Source: 43-108 sp001915545 (GTDB taxonomy: Bacteria; Bacteroidota; Bacteroidia; Bacteroidales; Bacteroidaceae). Taken from it: a DNA stretch of 61,354 nucleotides. The DNA lies in assembly GCA_902491215.1 (NCBI GenBank), contig CABUGV010000021.1, positions 1 to 61,354 on the forward strand, written 5' to 3'. The notes under the pieces were generated by a model. It did not search any database and was not told the DNA's origin. It was given only the letters and a program-made list of their open reading frames with translations. Of this stretch, positions 9,435-17,808 are shown piece by piece (the stretch's first letter is position 1; the number at the start of each line of letters is the position of its first letter). The position numbers and the translations under genes were made by a program.

Positions 9435-10304
9435 ATGGCAAAGAAAATTAAAATTAGAGTGTTCAACACACTGGAGCTTAATAATGTAATGGTATCCGGA
9501 TGGTATTCATACAAAGATAATCCCAATAAAAGATACGGGTTATTCACCGGAGCTACAGAAGGATTGGAAATAGAACGTGAAGCTGATTGTATGAAATTCA
9601 TGAAGCCCAATGTAGGTATCATTTCTAAGAATCTTTGGCAGATACATATAAAGGTGCGCCATTGTGATTACGATCTGATGTACGAACATGAATACAAAAA
9701 CTGGACAGATAATATATGCATAGCCTGGCTCAGATCAGGCAATTTGGGTGGTGATACTGTAAACTGGTTTTTCAACGGTAAAAAAGATTGTTGGTATAAT
9801 GGAGGAAAGAAAGGTGAGGAGTTGGTAGTTTCGCATCGTGTAACATGTGGGAATATCCCGCCCTCTGTAGGGTTGGAGAATCAGTCTTCAGAGCAGCCAA
9901 ATGATACCGAGGAGAAGGAAAATGAAGGATACAGCTCTCCTTCCGGTGGACATTATATCCGCCCCGGCTCTGAAAGCAACAGCTCTCCTTCCGGCGGACA
10001 CTATATCCGTCCCGGCTCTGAAAGCAGCAGCTCTCCTTCCGGCGGACACTATATCCGCCCCGGCTCTGAAAGCACTAGCTCTAATACCGGTGGAAGTCCT
10101 GTCACTTCCAAAAGACTTTATCCTACAGGGAAAGGTTCGATATTAGCAGAATACATGAATGAAGATGGTTCTCAAAAAGAGCATAAGAGACTTTATCCTA
10201 CACCTTTGGGCTGGGGTGGTACTGGTATTGACTCCAATTTAGATGATAAGTCAGATGAGGATGAAAGACGATATTACATCAGACATGACTCCAATGGAGA
10301 ATGA
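9435..10304 (+). CDS. 289-aa protein with tandem SSPSGGHYIRPGSES repeats
   Basis: I do not recognise a family. The first about 140 residues look like a compact domain, rich in Trp and aromatics (KNLWQIHIKVRHCDYD, WYNGGKKG), with no signal peptide. Residues about 165-215 are three nearly identical 16-aa repeats containing SSPSGGHYIRPG, and a pair of RLYPTG/RLYPTP motifs follows before an acidic C-terminus. Such a modular tail could be a processed, cross-linked or ligand-presenting region. The gene sits alone downstream of the decayed stretch, 1.2 kb from the giant-protein pair, and is followed by a hairpin at 10411-10444. The start is the only ATG near the domain's beginning and is preceded by A/T-rich DNA. 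Confidence 0.65.
   Translation: MAKKIKIRVFNTLELNNVMVSGWYSYKDNPNKRYGLFTGATEGLEIEREADCMKFMKPNVGIISKNLWQIHIKVRHCDYDLMYEHEYKNWTDNICIAWLRSGNLGGDTVNWFFNGKKDCWYNGGKKGEELVVSHRVTCGNIPPSVGLENQSSEQPNDTEEKENEGYSSPSGGHYIRPGSESNSSPSGGHYIRPGSESSSSPSGGHYIRPGSESTSSNTGGSPVTSKRLYPTGKGSILAEYMNEDGSQKEHKRLYPTPLGWGGTGIDSNLDDKSDEDERRYYIRHDSNGE
9933..10076 (+). repeat. Three 48-bp tandem repeats
   Basis: Units start at 9933, 9981 and 10029 and differ at only a few bases. They encode the 16-aa repeats of the 289-aa protein. A fourth, degenerate unit begins at 10077. Confidence 0.9.
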
Positions 10305-10410
10305 AGTGATGAAATAAGACCCATCAAAACAACTTCTCGTTACATGCCTTCTCTTTTGTCGATACCGTTTCATAATCCTATCGGCAATTTCATCAGATGA
10401 CAGCTTTAAA

Positions 10411-10444
10411 TAACGTGAGTTCGATGAATTCAGAACTCACGTTA
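10411..10444. terminator. Hairpin after the repeat-tailed gene
   Basis: A perfect 12-bp stem (10411-10422 with 10433-10444) with a 10-nt loop, about 105 bp downstream of the 289-aa gene. Only a weak A/T stretch follows, so it is a probable rather than certain terminator. Confidence 0.55.
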
Positions 10445-10549
10445 ATTATCAAACATTTTGGGATAATTTAAAGGAAAGGTGTGTAGCCTTGTTGCATAAA
10501 ACTTTTCAGGCACCGTTGGCGTCTTTGGGGTAAAAGAATAGACAAAGTT

Positions 10550-10912
10550 TTGTTTCGCATATATGCTTTTGATAGAATTAAATCGGTAAACATTTCTGAT
10601 ATAAAATTTAAGTTTGAAAATGATACAGAAGCTGAAGCTCTGTTCTATGATTATTATGGCATCATGTTGTCTCCAATGAAAACGGAACGAATTGTTCTGA
10701 GGTTGGGATTCGAGCAAGGAATGCATCTGAAGACACTTCTGTTTCACCATTAGCAGAAGCTGATACAGCAGGATGAAAATTACATGACATTTGAGTAATA
10801 TCTAAAATCTTGTTATGATTTTATACAGGAATTATTTTCTTGCACTTCTGAACTTGAAGTTATAAGTCCGCAGTCGTTAAGGGGCGAGATGAAGAAATTT
10901 GTAGAAAAATGA
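10550..10912 (+). pseudogene. Remnant of a WYL-domain transcriptional regulator
   Basis: One continuous reading frame carries the C-terminal half of a WYL regulator: FRIYAFDRIKSV, then YYGIMLSP, then IVLRLGFEQGMHLKTLLFHH, and later YDFIQELFS and EVISPQSLRGEM, in the order expected for the family. Two in-frame stops break it, TAG at 10751-10753 (where the family usually has Ser of an H-S-Q motif) and TAA at 10796-10798 (where an aromatic residue would fit). The N-terminal helix-turn-helix half is missing upstream. The frame ends at TGA 10910-10912. WYL regulators often sit beside defence genes, so this may be a leftover of a defence island with the nuclease-like pair that follows. Confidence 0.75.
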
Positions 10913-11043
10913 ATGATATATATAACTTGAATGAGAAAGATTAATATGTTTATATTTTTCTTTAGCTTGTATTGGTTCAAACAAAGTTTTTCATTCTTGT
11001 GATATTGAATGTTTTGAGTTTTACATGTCTGGTATTTTATGTT

Positions 11044-11051
11044 TAATTTTG
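11044..11051 (+). promoter_or_regulatory. Candidate -7 box for the nuclease-like pair
   Basis: TAATTTTG matches the Bacteroidetes TAnnTTTG -7 box and lies 19 bp ahead of the GTG at 11071. No good -33 box is spaced correctly, so this is a weak call. Confidence 0.4.
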
Positions 11052-11070
11052 CAAAACATCGAATTTTTAA

Positions 11071-11763
11071 GTGAAAAATATGATTTGTTCATACTCTAAA
11101 ATAAAAACTGACCAGAAATACAATGAAGATTTCAAAACGTATTCTACGTTAGGAGTTTTGCAGTATCTGCCTGCGCAATTGTTGTGGAATATTTTGAGGG
11201 CATCTGTGGCTGACAATCAGGATATGCCTAGTGTTTCAGGTGAGATTGTTCAGATAGAATTTTGGCCTAAGTGGTATAAGATTCAAAATATTAAAGTGGT
11301 ATCTAATACAACATACATTGAGCCTGATGTATTTATCCGTTTTGAGAATTTTGATTGTGTTGTAGAAGTCAAGAAATCGGACAGCGTTGGACAGCATTCA
11401 GACCAATGGGAAAGTCAAACGCAGGCGTATCGGAATGAATATCCCGACGGAAAACCATTTGTCTATATTGCACTTGGCGGTAATCTTAAGCTTGATACGT
11501 CATCGCAAGATAAATTCAACCATGTATATAAATCAACATGGCAACGGCTGTTACGCGTGATTGATAAAGCTTTGCAAGAACGTATGTCTGTTGCATATAA
11601 GACAGAAATTATGAATCAAGAAATCAGAATCCTTCAATCTGCTGTAGATGCTTTTGCCAACTATAACGAATATGTAGTGGAGTTGTTGGATACTATGAAT
11701 GAATACAGTCAAACAATAAAACTGCCAACAAAAGAATCCTTGAAACAATTATGGAGAATATGA
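11071..11763 (+). CDS. Probable PD-(D/E)XK superfamily nuclease (230 aa)
   Basis: The centre of the protein has the restriction-endonuclease-fold signature: IEPDVFIRF, then about ten residues on DCVVEVKKSD, then a Gln-rich helix (HSDQWESQTQAY). In the family, the Asp of the PD, the acidic residue and Lys of the VEVKK strand, and the following Gln form the metal-dependent active site. The rest is unassigned; the N-terminus contains a hydrophobic helix (LQYLPAQLLWNILRA). The start shown is GTG; an ATG at 11080 is an alternative. The next gene begins inside this one (13-bp overlap), so the two proteins are probably made together. Neighbouring a WYL pseudogene, it could belong to a defence module, but the target is unknown. 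Confidence 0.65.
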   Translation: MKNMICSYSKIKTDQKYNEDFKTYSTLGVLQYLPAQLLWNILRASVADNQDMPSVSGEIVQIEFWPKWYKIQNIKVVSNTTYIEPDVFIRFENFDCVVEVKKSDSVGQHSDQWESQTQAYRNEYPDGKPFVYIALGGNLKLDTSSQDKFNHVYKSTWQRLLRVIDKALQERMSVAYKTEIMNQEIRILQSAVDAFANYNEYVVELLDTMNEYSQTIKLPTKESLKQLWRI

Positions 11764-12413
11764 ATACCCCTAAAGAACTTTTCGCAAACGTACGGAAATC
11801 TATCAGACTGTTGTTTGAATATCAGAAGCGTATGCAAGGAACAATGTTCCATATCAAGTCTGTGTTAAATCTTTCTCCAGCTGGAAGAATAGAGGTCAAC
11901 AAACTGTTTTCCCGTGCCCCTCGTGTAAGCAAGGATTATGGCGAGACACAACTCTCAGATGGAAACTGGGCTTGGGATTATTTGTATCCTATGGTTATGG
12001 AGTATTATCTGGGAGAGAAGAAAATTGAGAATTATGATTTTTGCTTGTCTGTTATTCAAGTTACGGATGATGGATATTTTAGAGCAAAGCAGAAGGATCT
12101 ATCACCAAACAGACTTGATACCTATACATTCGCTTCGGCCGAAGACAGCGATAGCATTGCCTTGTTTGTCATGGAAATAAAGCCGAATAAGTCTTCTTGG
12201 GCCAAACGTTGGCAAAGGGATACAATGGAAGAAAATCTCAACAAGTGGATGTCGGATTCCAGAACAACTATAGATGATATGACAAGGGAAGGCAATCATT
12301 TTATCGTAATGAAATTTTCGCTTATGGATTTGTTGTCGGATGCTTCTATAGGAAATGTATTGGATAAAATCAGCCAACATGTAGAAGAGCTCAGCGGAAA
12401 GGCTGTTGTTTGA
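11751..12413 (+). CDS. Hypothetical partner of the nuclease-like protein (220 aa)
   Basis: A 220-aa soluble protein that overlaps the preceding gene by 13 bp, indicating translational coupling. I do not recognise a family. It begins with a helical region, has an aromatic-rich stretch (WAWDYLYPMVMEYYLG), then a strand ending FVMEIKPNKSSW followed by a basic/charged helix. The acidic-x-Lys strand is weakly reminiscent of a second PD-(D/E)XK-type core, so this may be a diverged paralogue or cofactor of its partner, but key residues are not clear. It ends 265 bp before rlmN with a terminator-like hairpin between. Confidence 0.6.
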   Translation: MENMNTPKELFANVRKSIRLLFEYQKRMQGTMFHIKSVLNLSPAGRIEVNKLFSRAPRVSKDYGETQLSDGNWAWDYLYPMVMEYYLGEKKIENYDFCLSVIQVTDDGYFRAKQKDLSPNRLDTYTFASAEDSDSIALFVMEIKPNKSSWAKRWQRDTMEENLNKWMSDSRTTIDDMTREGNHFIVMKFSLMDLLSDASIGNVLDKISQHVEELSGKAVV

Positions 12414-12538
12414 TTGGAAACAGTTGTGGAGTAATCTTTTTTGCTTGTGATACAACTATACTTTCAATAAAAATGCCATTTAAACTCAATGTTTATTTAT
12501 AATTGAGGAATTATTCATAAAAGAATAGCTGATAGTTT

Positions 12539-12574
12539 AAAGGACTGTGTTGCTTCACTGCGATGCAGTCCTTT
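12539..12574 (+). terminator. Terminator-like hairpin before rlmN
   Basis: A 9-bp inverted repeat (12539-12547 with 12566-12574) closes a loop that can pair further. It is followed by a short T-poor tail, so termination may be partial. It separates the accessory nuclease pair from the core rlmN operon. Confidence 0.55.
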
Positions 12575-12619
12575 ATGTATCATAAGGAATTGATGCAAGT
12601 CGCTTTTTTTATCAATGTG

Positions 12620-12650
12620 TTTCAGCTATGATGTAAAAATGCTATCTTTG
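12620..12650 (+). promoter_or_regulatory. Promoter of the rlmN operon
   Basis: The -7 box TATCTTTG at 12643-12650 is preceded 19 bp upstream by TTTC (12620-12623), close to the TTTG -33 box. It predicts a start near 12657, about 20 nt before the rlmN ATG. Confidence 0.7.
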
Positions 12651-12678
12651 TGGGCTGATACACATTTGATTTTGTTTT

Positions 12679-13722
12679 ATGGAGAGTAAGTTACCGTTGC
12701 TGGGCATGAGCCTTGATGAGCTTAAAGAGGTGGTTGCATCTCTTTCGATGCCTGCATTTTCAGCCAAGCAGATTTGCGGATGGATATATGGCAAGAAGGT
12801 TCGTTCGATAGACGAGATGACGAACATTTCGCTTAAATTCAGAAATCTGCTGTCTGAGAAATATGAAATAGGATGTTCGTTGCCCGTGGAGACAATGCGT
12901 TCGTGCGACGGTACGGTAAAATATCTCTACAAGACGCTCGATGGAAATTATGTCGAGACGGTGTATATTCCCGATGGTGACAGAGCTACGCTATGCGTGT
13001 CTTCGCAGGTGGGATGCAAGATGGGATGTCTGTTCTGCGAGACCGGAAAACAAGGATTTTCAGGAAACTTGAGAACTGCGGACATCATGAACCAGATATA
13101 TTCTATCGAGAAGCCCGAAACTCTTACAAATATTGTATTCATGGGGCAGGGCGAGCCGTTCGACAATCTTGACAATGTGATGAAGGCGCTCGATATTCTT
13201 ACTGCCGATTACGGATATGCGTGGAGTCCGAAGCGTATAACTGTATCGACTGTCGGACTCAAAAAGAATCTGAAGCGTTTCATTGAAGAGAGCGAATGCC
13301 ACCTTGCAATAAGTCTGCACAATCCTTTCCATGAACAGCGACTGGCTCTTATGCCGGCTGAAAAGCAGTTTGCTATTGCCGACATTGTGTCTCTTCTGAA
13401 AAACTACGATTTCAGTCATCAGCGCAGACTTTCATTCGAATATATCGTTTTCGATGGAGTCAACGATTCAAAGGAACATGCTGATGCGTTGCTGAAACTT
13501 CTGAGAGGTCTTGAGTGCAGAGTAAACCTGATACGTTTTCATAAGATTCCGGAAGTTGGACTTAACGGCGTGTCGGACGAGAGAATGGTGGAGTTCCGCG
13601 ATTATCTGACAGGTCACGGACTGTTTACAACGGTAAGAGCTTCGCGAGGGCAGGACATATATGCCGCGTGCGGACTCTTGACAACTGCCAAGCTGCAGGG
13701 TAAGTGTGAGCATAAAAACTGA
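12679..13722 (+). CDS. rlmN: Dual-specificity RNA methyltransferase RlmN
   Basis: Radical SAM enzyme that methylates C2 of an adenosine in 23S rRNA (position 2503, E. coli numbering) and of A37 in some tRNAs. The 347-aa length fits the family. The [4Fe-4S] motif CKMGCLFC places cluster cysteines at residues 113, 117 and 120. Cys106 and Cys331 (in IYAACGLL) match the two mechanistic cysteines needed for methyl transfer through a protein-bound intermediate. GQGEPFDNL and SLHNP motifs are also family hallmarks. The gene opens a plus-strand run continuing 29 bp later with a DUF4837 lipoprotein and then pdxA. A housekeeping gene; start chosen at the ATG just after a good -7 box. Confidence 0.95.
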   Translation: MESKLPLLGMSLDELKEVVASLSMPAFSAKQICGWIYGKKVRSIDEMTNISLKFRNLLSEKYEIGCSLPVETMRSCDGTVKYLYKTLDGNYVETVYIPDGDRATLCVSSQVGCKMGCLFCETGKQGFSGNLRTADIMNQIYSIEKPETLTNIVFMGQGEPFDNLDNVMKALDILTADYGYAWSPKRITVSTVGLKKNLKRFIEESECHLAISLHNPFHEQRLALMPAEKQFAIADIVSLLKNYDFSHQRRLSFEYIVFDGVNDSKEHADALLKLLRGLECRVNLIRFHKIPEVGLNGVSDERMVEFRDYLTGHGLFTTVRASRGQDIYAACGLLTTAKLQGKCEHKN

Positions 13723-13751
13723 TATTTCATTTCTTTATATTTAAAAATAGG

Positions 13752-14792
13752 ATGCGTATGAAGTTCTTATCTTCTATATGTCTTTTTGTTTTGGCCTTCG
13801 CATTCATTTCTTGCGGCGACCAAAAACGGAGTGTTGACGATGCTTCGATTCTGACACCGTCATCAAGCGGCAGACCTTATGAAATCATGGTCGTTGCCGA
13901 GGATTCTATATGGGACGGGTATGTAGGTCGTGCTTTGGACGATGTTCTTAACACGCCGCTTAAGGGGCTTCCGCAGGAAGAAAGCCTGTTTCATGTTTCG
14001 CACATCGTGCCGGAACATTATGACCGCGTTACCAATCTGTTCAGAAATATTATTGTAATAGACATAGGTGAACTTTACACAAAGGCCAGTTTCAAGATTG
14101 TGAGAAATCTTCATGCGGCGCCGCAGATGATTATGACAATTCAGGGACCGTCAGTGCTGGATGTATCTGTTTTCATAACCGAAAATACCAAGTTCATTAC
14201 AGATTTCTTCGGCAATGAAGAAATAAATCGTACAGTCAGAGCGCTCAACAAGCGTCATAACATTGAATTCTCGAAGAAAGTACAGGATATGTTCGGGTGC
14301 GACATGTATATACCTGTCGATATAAACAAGATGAAGATAGGCGACAACTTTATCTGGGCGTCCAATGATGCTTTGACAGGTATTCAGAACATTGTGATAT
14401 ATTCTTATCCGTATGTTTCGGAGAAGGTTTTCACAAAGCACGCATATGTGGCTTTGCGCGATTCGTTCATGAAAGTGAATATTCCTGGCGGTCAGCCGAA
14501 CCAATATATGGCAACAGATTATGAGCATGTCGACGTGAAAAATATGAAAATTCAGGATTCATTTGTTCAGGAGGCCAGAGGTTTGTGGCAGATGGAAAAT
14601 GACGGAATGGGTGGTCCGTTTGTGGCACATTCTGTTGTTGACACTGTGAACAACCGCGTTGTTGTAGTCGAAGGATTCGTCTATGCTCCTGAGAAGATGA
14701 AACGCAGTATGGTGCGTCGACTTGAGGCATCGCTTTATACATTGAAATTGCCTAGTGGCAAGGATGCTGAGAAGAAAGAAGATAAAAAGTAG
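13752..14792 (+). CDS. DUF4837-family lipoprotein
   Basis: A 346-aa lipoprotein restricted to Bacteroidetes. The signal peptide ends in FISC (lipidated Cys21). The body contains GRPYEIMVVAEDSIW near the mature N-terminus and later ENDGMGGPFVAHSVVDT, which fit the DUF4837 pattern as I know it. Function is unknown; it is probably anchored in the outer membrane facing the periplasm. It is translated 29 bp after rlmN and 12 bp before pdxA, so the three form an operon; I do not infer a shared pathway from that. Confidence 0.85.
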   Translation: MRMKFLSSICLFVLAFAFISCGDQKRSVDDASILTPSSSGRPYEIMVVAEDSIWDGYVGRALDDVLNTPLKGLPQEESLFHVSHIVPEHYDRVTNLFRNIIVIDIGELYTKASFKIVRNLHAAPQMIMTIQGPSVLDVSVFITENTKFITDFFGNEEINRTVRALNKRHNIEFSKKVQDMFGCDMYIPVDINKMKIGDNFIWASNDALTGIQNIVIYSYPYVSEKVFTKHAYVALRDSFMKVNIPGGQPNQYMATDYEHVDVKNMKIQDSFVQEARGLWQMENDGMGGPFVAHSVVDTVNNRVVVVEGFVYAPEKMKRSMVRRLEASLYTLKLPSGKDAEKKEDKK

Positions 14793-14804
14793 ATATATAA
14801 CAAT

Positions 14805-15902
14805 ATGGAAAGAAAGATACGTGTGGGTATTACCCACGGAGATATAAATGGAGTTGGATATGAGGTGATTCTCAAAACTTTCGAGAATCCTGAAATGCTG
14901 GACCTCTGTACTCCGATAATTTATGGTTCGCCAAAGGTTGCAACTTACCATAAGAAGGCGTTTGACAATCAGACCATGTTTACTGTTGTGTCGTCTGCTA
15001 CAGAATGCGGTGATGGCAGACTCAACATGGTTAACTGCTTCGGTGAAGAGGAACTGAAGGTAGATTTTTCGGTTGCATCGCCTGAAGCCGGAAGAGCGGC
15101 CCTTATGTCGTTGGAGAGAGCTCTTGATGATTACTCAAGAGGATATATCGATGTGCTCGTCACAGCTCCTATAAACAAGGCTTCAATCCACAGCAAGGAT
15201 TTCAATTTCCCTGGACATACAGAATATATTGAAAGCAAGGTCGGCGACGGCAATAAGGCTCTCATGATTCTCATGAACGATCTTATGCGTGTTGCCCTTG
15301 TTACCACACATGTTCCTGTGTCTAAGATTGCTCAGTCAATCACAAAAGAATTGATTCAGGAGAAAGTGCAGATCCTGCACAAGGCATTGCTTCGCGACTT
15401 TGCTATAAACAATCCGCGTATAGCTGTATTGTCGCTCAACCCGCATTGCGGTGACGGCGGACTTCTCGGCAGTGAGGAAAATGACATCATAATACCTGCT
15501 ATACGTGAGATGGAGGCTAAGGGTATAAGGTGTTTCGGACCTTATCCTGCAGATGGATTCTTCGGCTCGGGAAGTTTTGCTCATTACGACGCTGTTCTTG
15601 CCATGTATCATGATCAGGGTTTGGCTCCATTTAAGGCGTTGGCTATGGATGACGGTGTAAACTACACAGCCGGACTGCCTATAGTCAGAACTTCTCCTGC
15701 ACATGGAACTGCATACGATATTGCCGGTAAGGGCATTGCTTCGGAGGCATCTTTCAGACAGGCTGTTTATACTGCAATTGATGTCGTGCGCAACAGAAGA
15801 GTTTATGATGCCAGCTATGCGCATCCTCTTACAAGGCAGTATTACGAGAAGCACGATGACAGTGATAAGCTTAAGCTGGATCAGGTTGACGATGAAGATT
15901 AA
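14805..15902 (+). CDS. pdxA: 4-hydroxythreonine-4-phosphate dehydrogenase
   Basis: NAD-dependent enzyme that oxidises and decarboxylates 4-phosphohydroxy-L-threonine in the DXP-dependent pathway to pyridoxal phosphate. The 365-aa protein begins with the family signature GITHGDINGVGYEVI. It also has APINKASI, FPGHTEY (substrate/metal-binding His), AMYHDQGLAPFK (metal-binding His) and the C-terminal VRTSPAHGTAYDIAGKG. Cytoplasmic dimer in known homologues. It follows the DUF4837 gene by 12 bp. A 107-bp gap without a clear terminator separates it from the inositol-lipid genes, so read-through into those is possible. Confidence 0.95.
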   Translation: MERKIRVGITHGDINGVGYEVILKTFENPEMLDLCTPIIYGSPKVATYHKKAFDNQTMFTVVSSATECGDGRLNMVNCFGEEELKVDFSVASPEAGRAALMSLERALDDYSRGYIDVLVTAPINKASIHSKDFNFPGHTEYIESKVGDGNKALMILMNDLMRVALVTTHVPVSKIAQSITKELIQEKVQILHKALLRDFAINNPRIAVLSLNPHCGDGGLLGSEENDIIIPAIREMEAKGIRCFGPYPADGFFGSGSFAHYDAVLAMYHDQGLAPFKALAMDDGVNYTAGLPIVRTSPAHGTAYDIAGKGIASEASFRQAVYTAIDVVRNRRVYDASYAHPLTRQYYEKHDDSDKLKLDQVDDED

Positions 15903-16009
15903 CGGCTGAGGCTTTTTATTTGTTTGGTTTGAATTAATAATTCGGCAAATGCGTAAAGACAATACAAGCTATTGCCTGCGTTTTGCCATGTTAAAATCAC
16001 AGACTTGTC

Positions 16010-17017
16010 GTGAAGTCAAGAACACGCAATATATTTTTTATATTCGGAGCTGTTGCCGTTGTCGTAATGTTGTTTACGTTCGATGTGAGTTTTGTAACTT
16101 TATGGAACGACATTTTGAGGGCAGGAGCGTGGATATTCGCCATTTTGGGCATGTGGCTGATATTATATATGCTTAATGCCTTGTCGTGGAGAATAATCAT
16201 TAAGGGCAGCGGTTCGTGCCCGATTTCATTCTTACGTCTTTTGAAGGTGACAGTTACTGGCTTTGCTTTGAATTATGCAACACCTGCGGGACTCATGGGC
16301 GGCGAGCCGTATAAGATTATGGAGATGTCGCCTTACATCGGCGTACGCAGGGCAACATCGTCAGTCCTTCTTTTTGCGATGATGCACATTTTCTCGCACC
16401 TATGGTTTTGGCTCACCGGAGTTGTCCTGTATGTTATTTTCATGCCTTTGGATGTGCCTATGTGTATTCTGCTCTCGGTAATACTTGCATTCTGCATCTT
16501 TGGAATATATCTTTTCGTCAAGGGATACAAGAACGGAATGGTTGTGAAAACCATTTCATTGTTGTGCAGAATACCTTTTCTTAAGAGATGGGCTCGTAAG
16601 TTTGCCGATGAGCATTCTGAAGATTTTGAGAAGATTGATAGTCAGATATCCGAACTTCAGAGCCAGAATACAAAGAGCTTTTATGCTTCGTTTTTTCTCG
16701 AATATATAGGGCGTTTTCTGCAGGCATTTGAAATTTATTTCATGCTTCAGATCTTCATGGACAACCAGGGTGGCGCGCATGCTTATCTGGAGTCGGTATT
16801 GATTCTAGCATTCACGTCGCTCTTTGCAAATCTTCTCTTCTTCATGCCTCTTCAGCTTGGCGGGCGCGAAGGCGGATTTGCCATGTCTACGGCAAATTTG
16901 GGGATGACTAGCGATATAGGTATGTTCATATCAATAATATGTAGAGTGAGGGAACTTTTTTGGACATCTATAGGCCTTCTTTTGATGAAAGTCGGCAACA
17001 ATAAAAAGAAAAAATAG
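16010..17017 (+). CDS. Lysylphosphatidylglycerol-synthase-TM-like (UPF0104) membrane protein
   Basis: A 335-aa integral membrane protein of the LPG_synthase_TM/UPF0104 type with seven or so hydrophobic helices. It carries the family motif NYATPAGLMGGEPYK in the second helical pair and LQLGGREGGFA near the C-terminus. The MprF catalytic domain is absent, so only the flippase-like membrane domain is present. Translation appears to begin at a GTG; no in-frame ATG lies just upstream. It ends 7 bp before the nucleotidyltransferase. In this position it is a candidate for moving an inositol-containing lipid, or its precursor, across the inner membrane; that role is inference. Confidence 0.8.
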   Translation: MKSRTRNIFFIFGAVAVVVMLFTFDVSFVTLWNDILRAGAWIFAILGMWLILYMLNALSWRIIIKGSGSCPISFLRLLKVTVTGFALNYATPAGLMGGEPYKIMEMSPYIGVRRATSSVLLFAMMHIFSHLWFWLTGVVLYVIFMPLDVPMCILLSVILAFCIFGIYLFVKGYKNGMVVKTISLLCRIPFLKRWARKFADEHSEDFEKIDSQISELQSQNTKSFYASFFLEYIGRFLQAFEIYFMLQIFMDNQGGAHAYLESVLILAFTSLFANLLFFMPLQLGGREGGFAMSTANLGMTSDIGMFISIICRVRELFWTSIGLLLMKVGNNKKKK

Positions 17018-17024
17018 TAATAAA

Positions 17025-17759
17025 ATGAAATTTGCAATCATATCGGCAGGCGAGGGCTCAAGACTTGCGCAGGAAGGCGTAGCAGTACCTAAACCTATGG
17101 TGGAAATCGGCGGTGAGATGATGATTGACAGACTTATCCGCATATTCACAGAAAACGGGGCCGAGGAAATTGTTGTAATCGTCAACGAACTTACAAATCT
17201 TGTAAAGGAGCATCTGGAGGGATTGAAGACAGACGTTCCGTTGAAAATCGTCGCAAAGACTACTCCAAGCTCTATGCACAGCTTTTATGAAATAAGCCGT
17301 TTTCTGAAAGATTCAAGATTTTGTCTTACAACAGTAGATACGATTTTCAGAGAGAAGGAATTCAGCGAGTATATTGATTTCTTCAAGAACAGCAGTGATG
17401 ATAGTGTTATGGCTGTTACGGATTATATCGACGATGAGAAACCGTTGTATGTAGCAACAGACGAAAGAAATATGCAGATTACCGGATTTTTCGATTCAAT
17501 TGCTGATTTTGAGTCTAAATCTCAAGGAAATGAACATTCTGTATGTAATTTCATTTCTGGAGGTATATACTGTCTGGGCCCTTCTGCTATTGAAACGCTT
17601 GAGTCGTGTATGTCTGACGGACTGGCACGTATGCGCAATTTCCAGCGTCGTCTTGTATCTGACGGACGTAAACTTAGTGCTTATAAATTTTCAAAGATAT
17701 TGGATATTGATCATGCTGACGATATTGTCAAGGCTGAGAATTTCCTTGCAGGAAAATGA
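17025..17759 (+). CDS. Sugar-phosphate nucleotidyltransferase family protein (inositol-lipid locus)
   Basis: A 244-aa GT-A-fold nucleotidyltransferase. The N-terminal signature AIISAGEGSRLAQEG is followed by PKPMVEIGG, the triphosphate- and sugar-phosphate-binding loops of NTP transferases; TTVDTIF supplies a metal-binding Asp. Length matches single-domain members. In archaea and some bacteria, a related enzyme makes CDP-inositol from CTP and inositol-1-phosphate. Lying between a flippase-like protein and a CDP-alcohol phosphatidyltransferase, with inositol-1-phosphate synthase at the end of the locus, it may activate inositol phosphate or a related head group. The substrate cannot be read from sequence alone. 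Confidence 0.75.
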   Translation: MKFAIISAGEGSRLAQEGVAVPKPMVEIGGEMMIDRLIRIFTENGAEEIVVIVNELTNLVKEHLEGLKTDVPLKIVAKTTPSSMHSFYEISRFLKDSRFCLTTVDTIFREKEFSEYIDFFKNSSDDSVMAVTDYIDDEKPLYVATDERNMQITGFFDSIADFESKSQGNEHSVCNFISGGIYCLGPSAIETLESCMSDGLARMRNFQRRLVSDGRKLSAYKFSKILDIDHADDIVKAENFLAGK

Positions 17760-17808
17760 TGGTCGCCTGCATTGTTGTAGAATTATTTAAAAAAAGAAAA
17801 TTTCAGAT

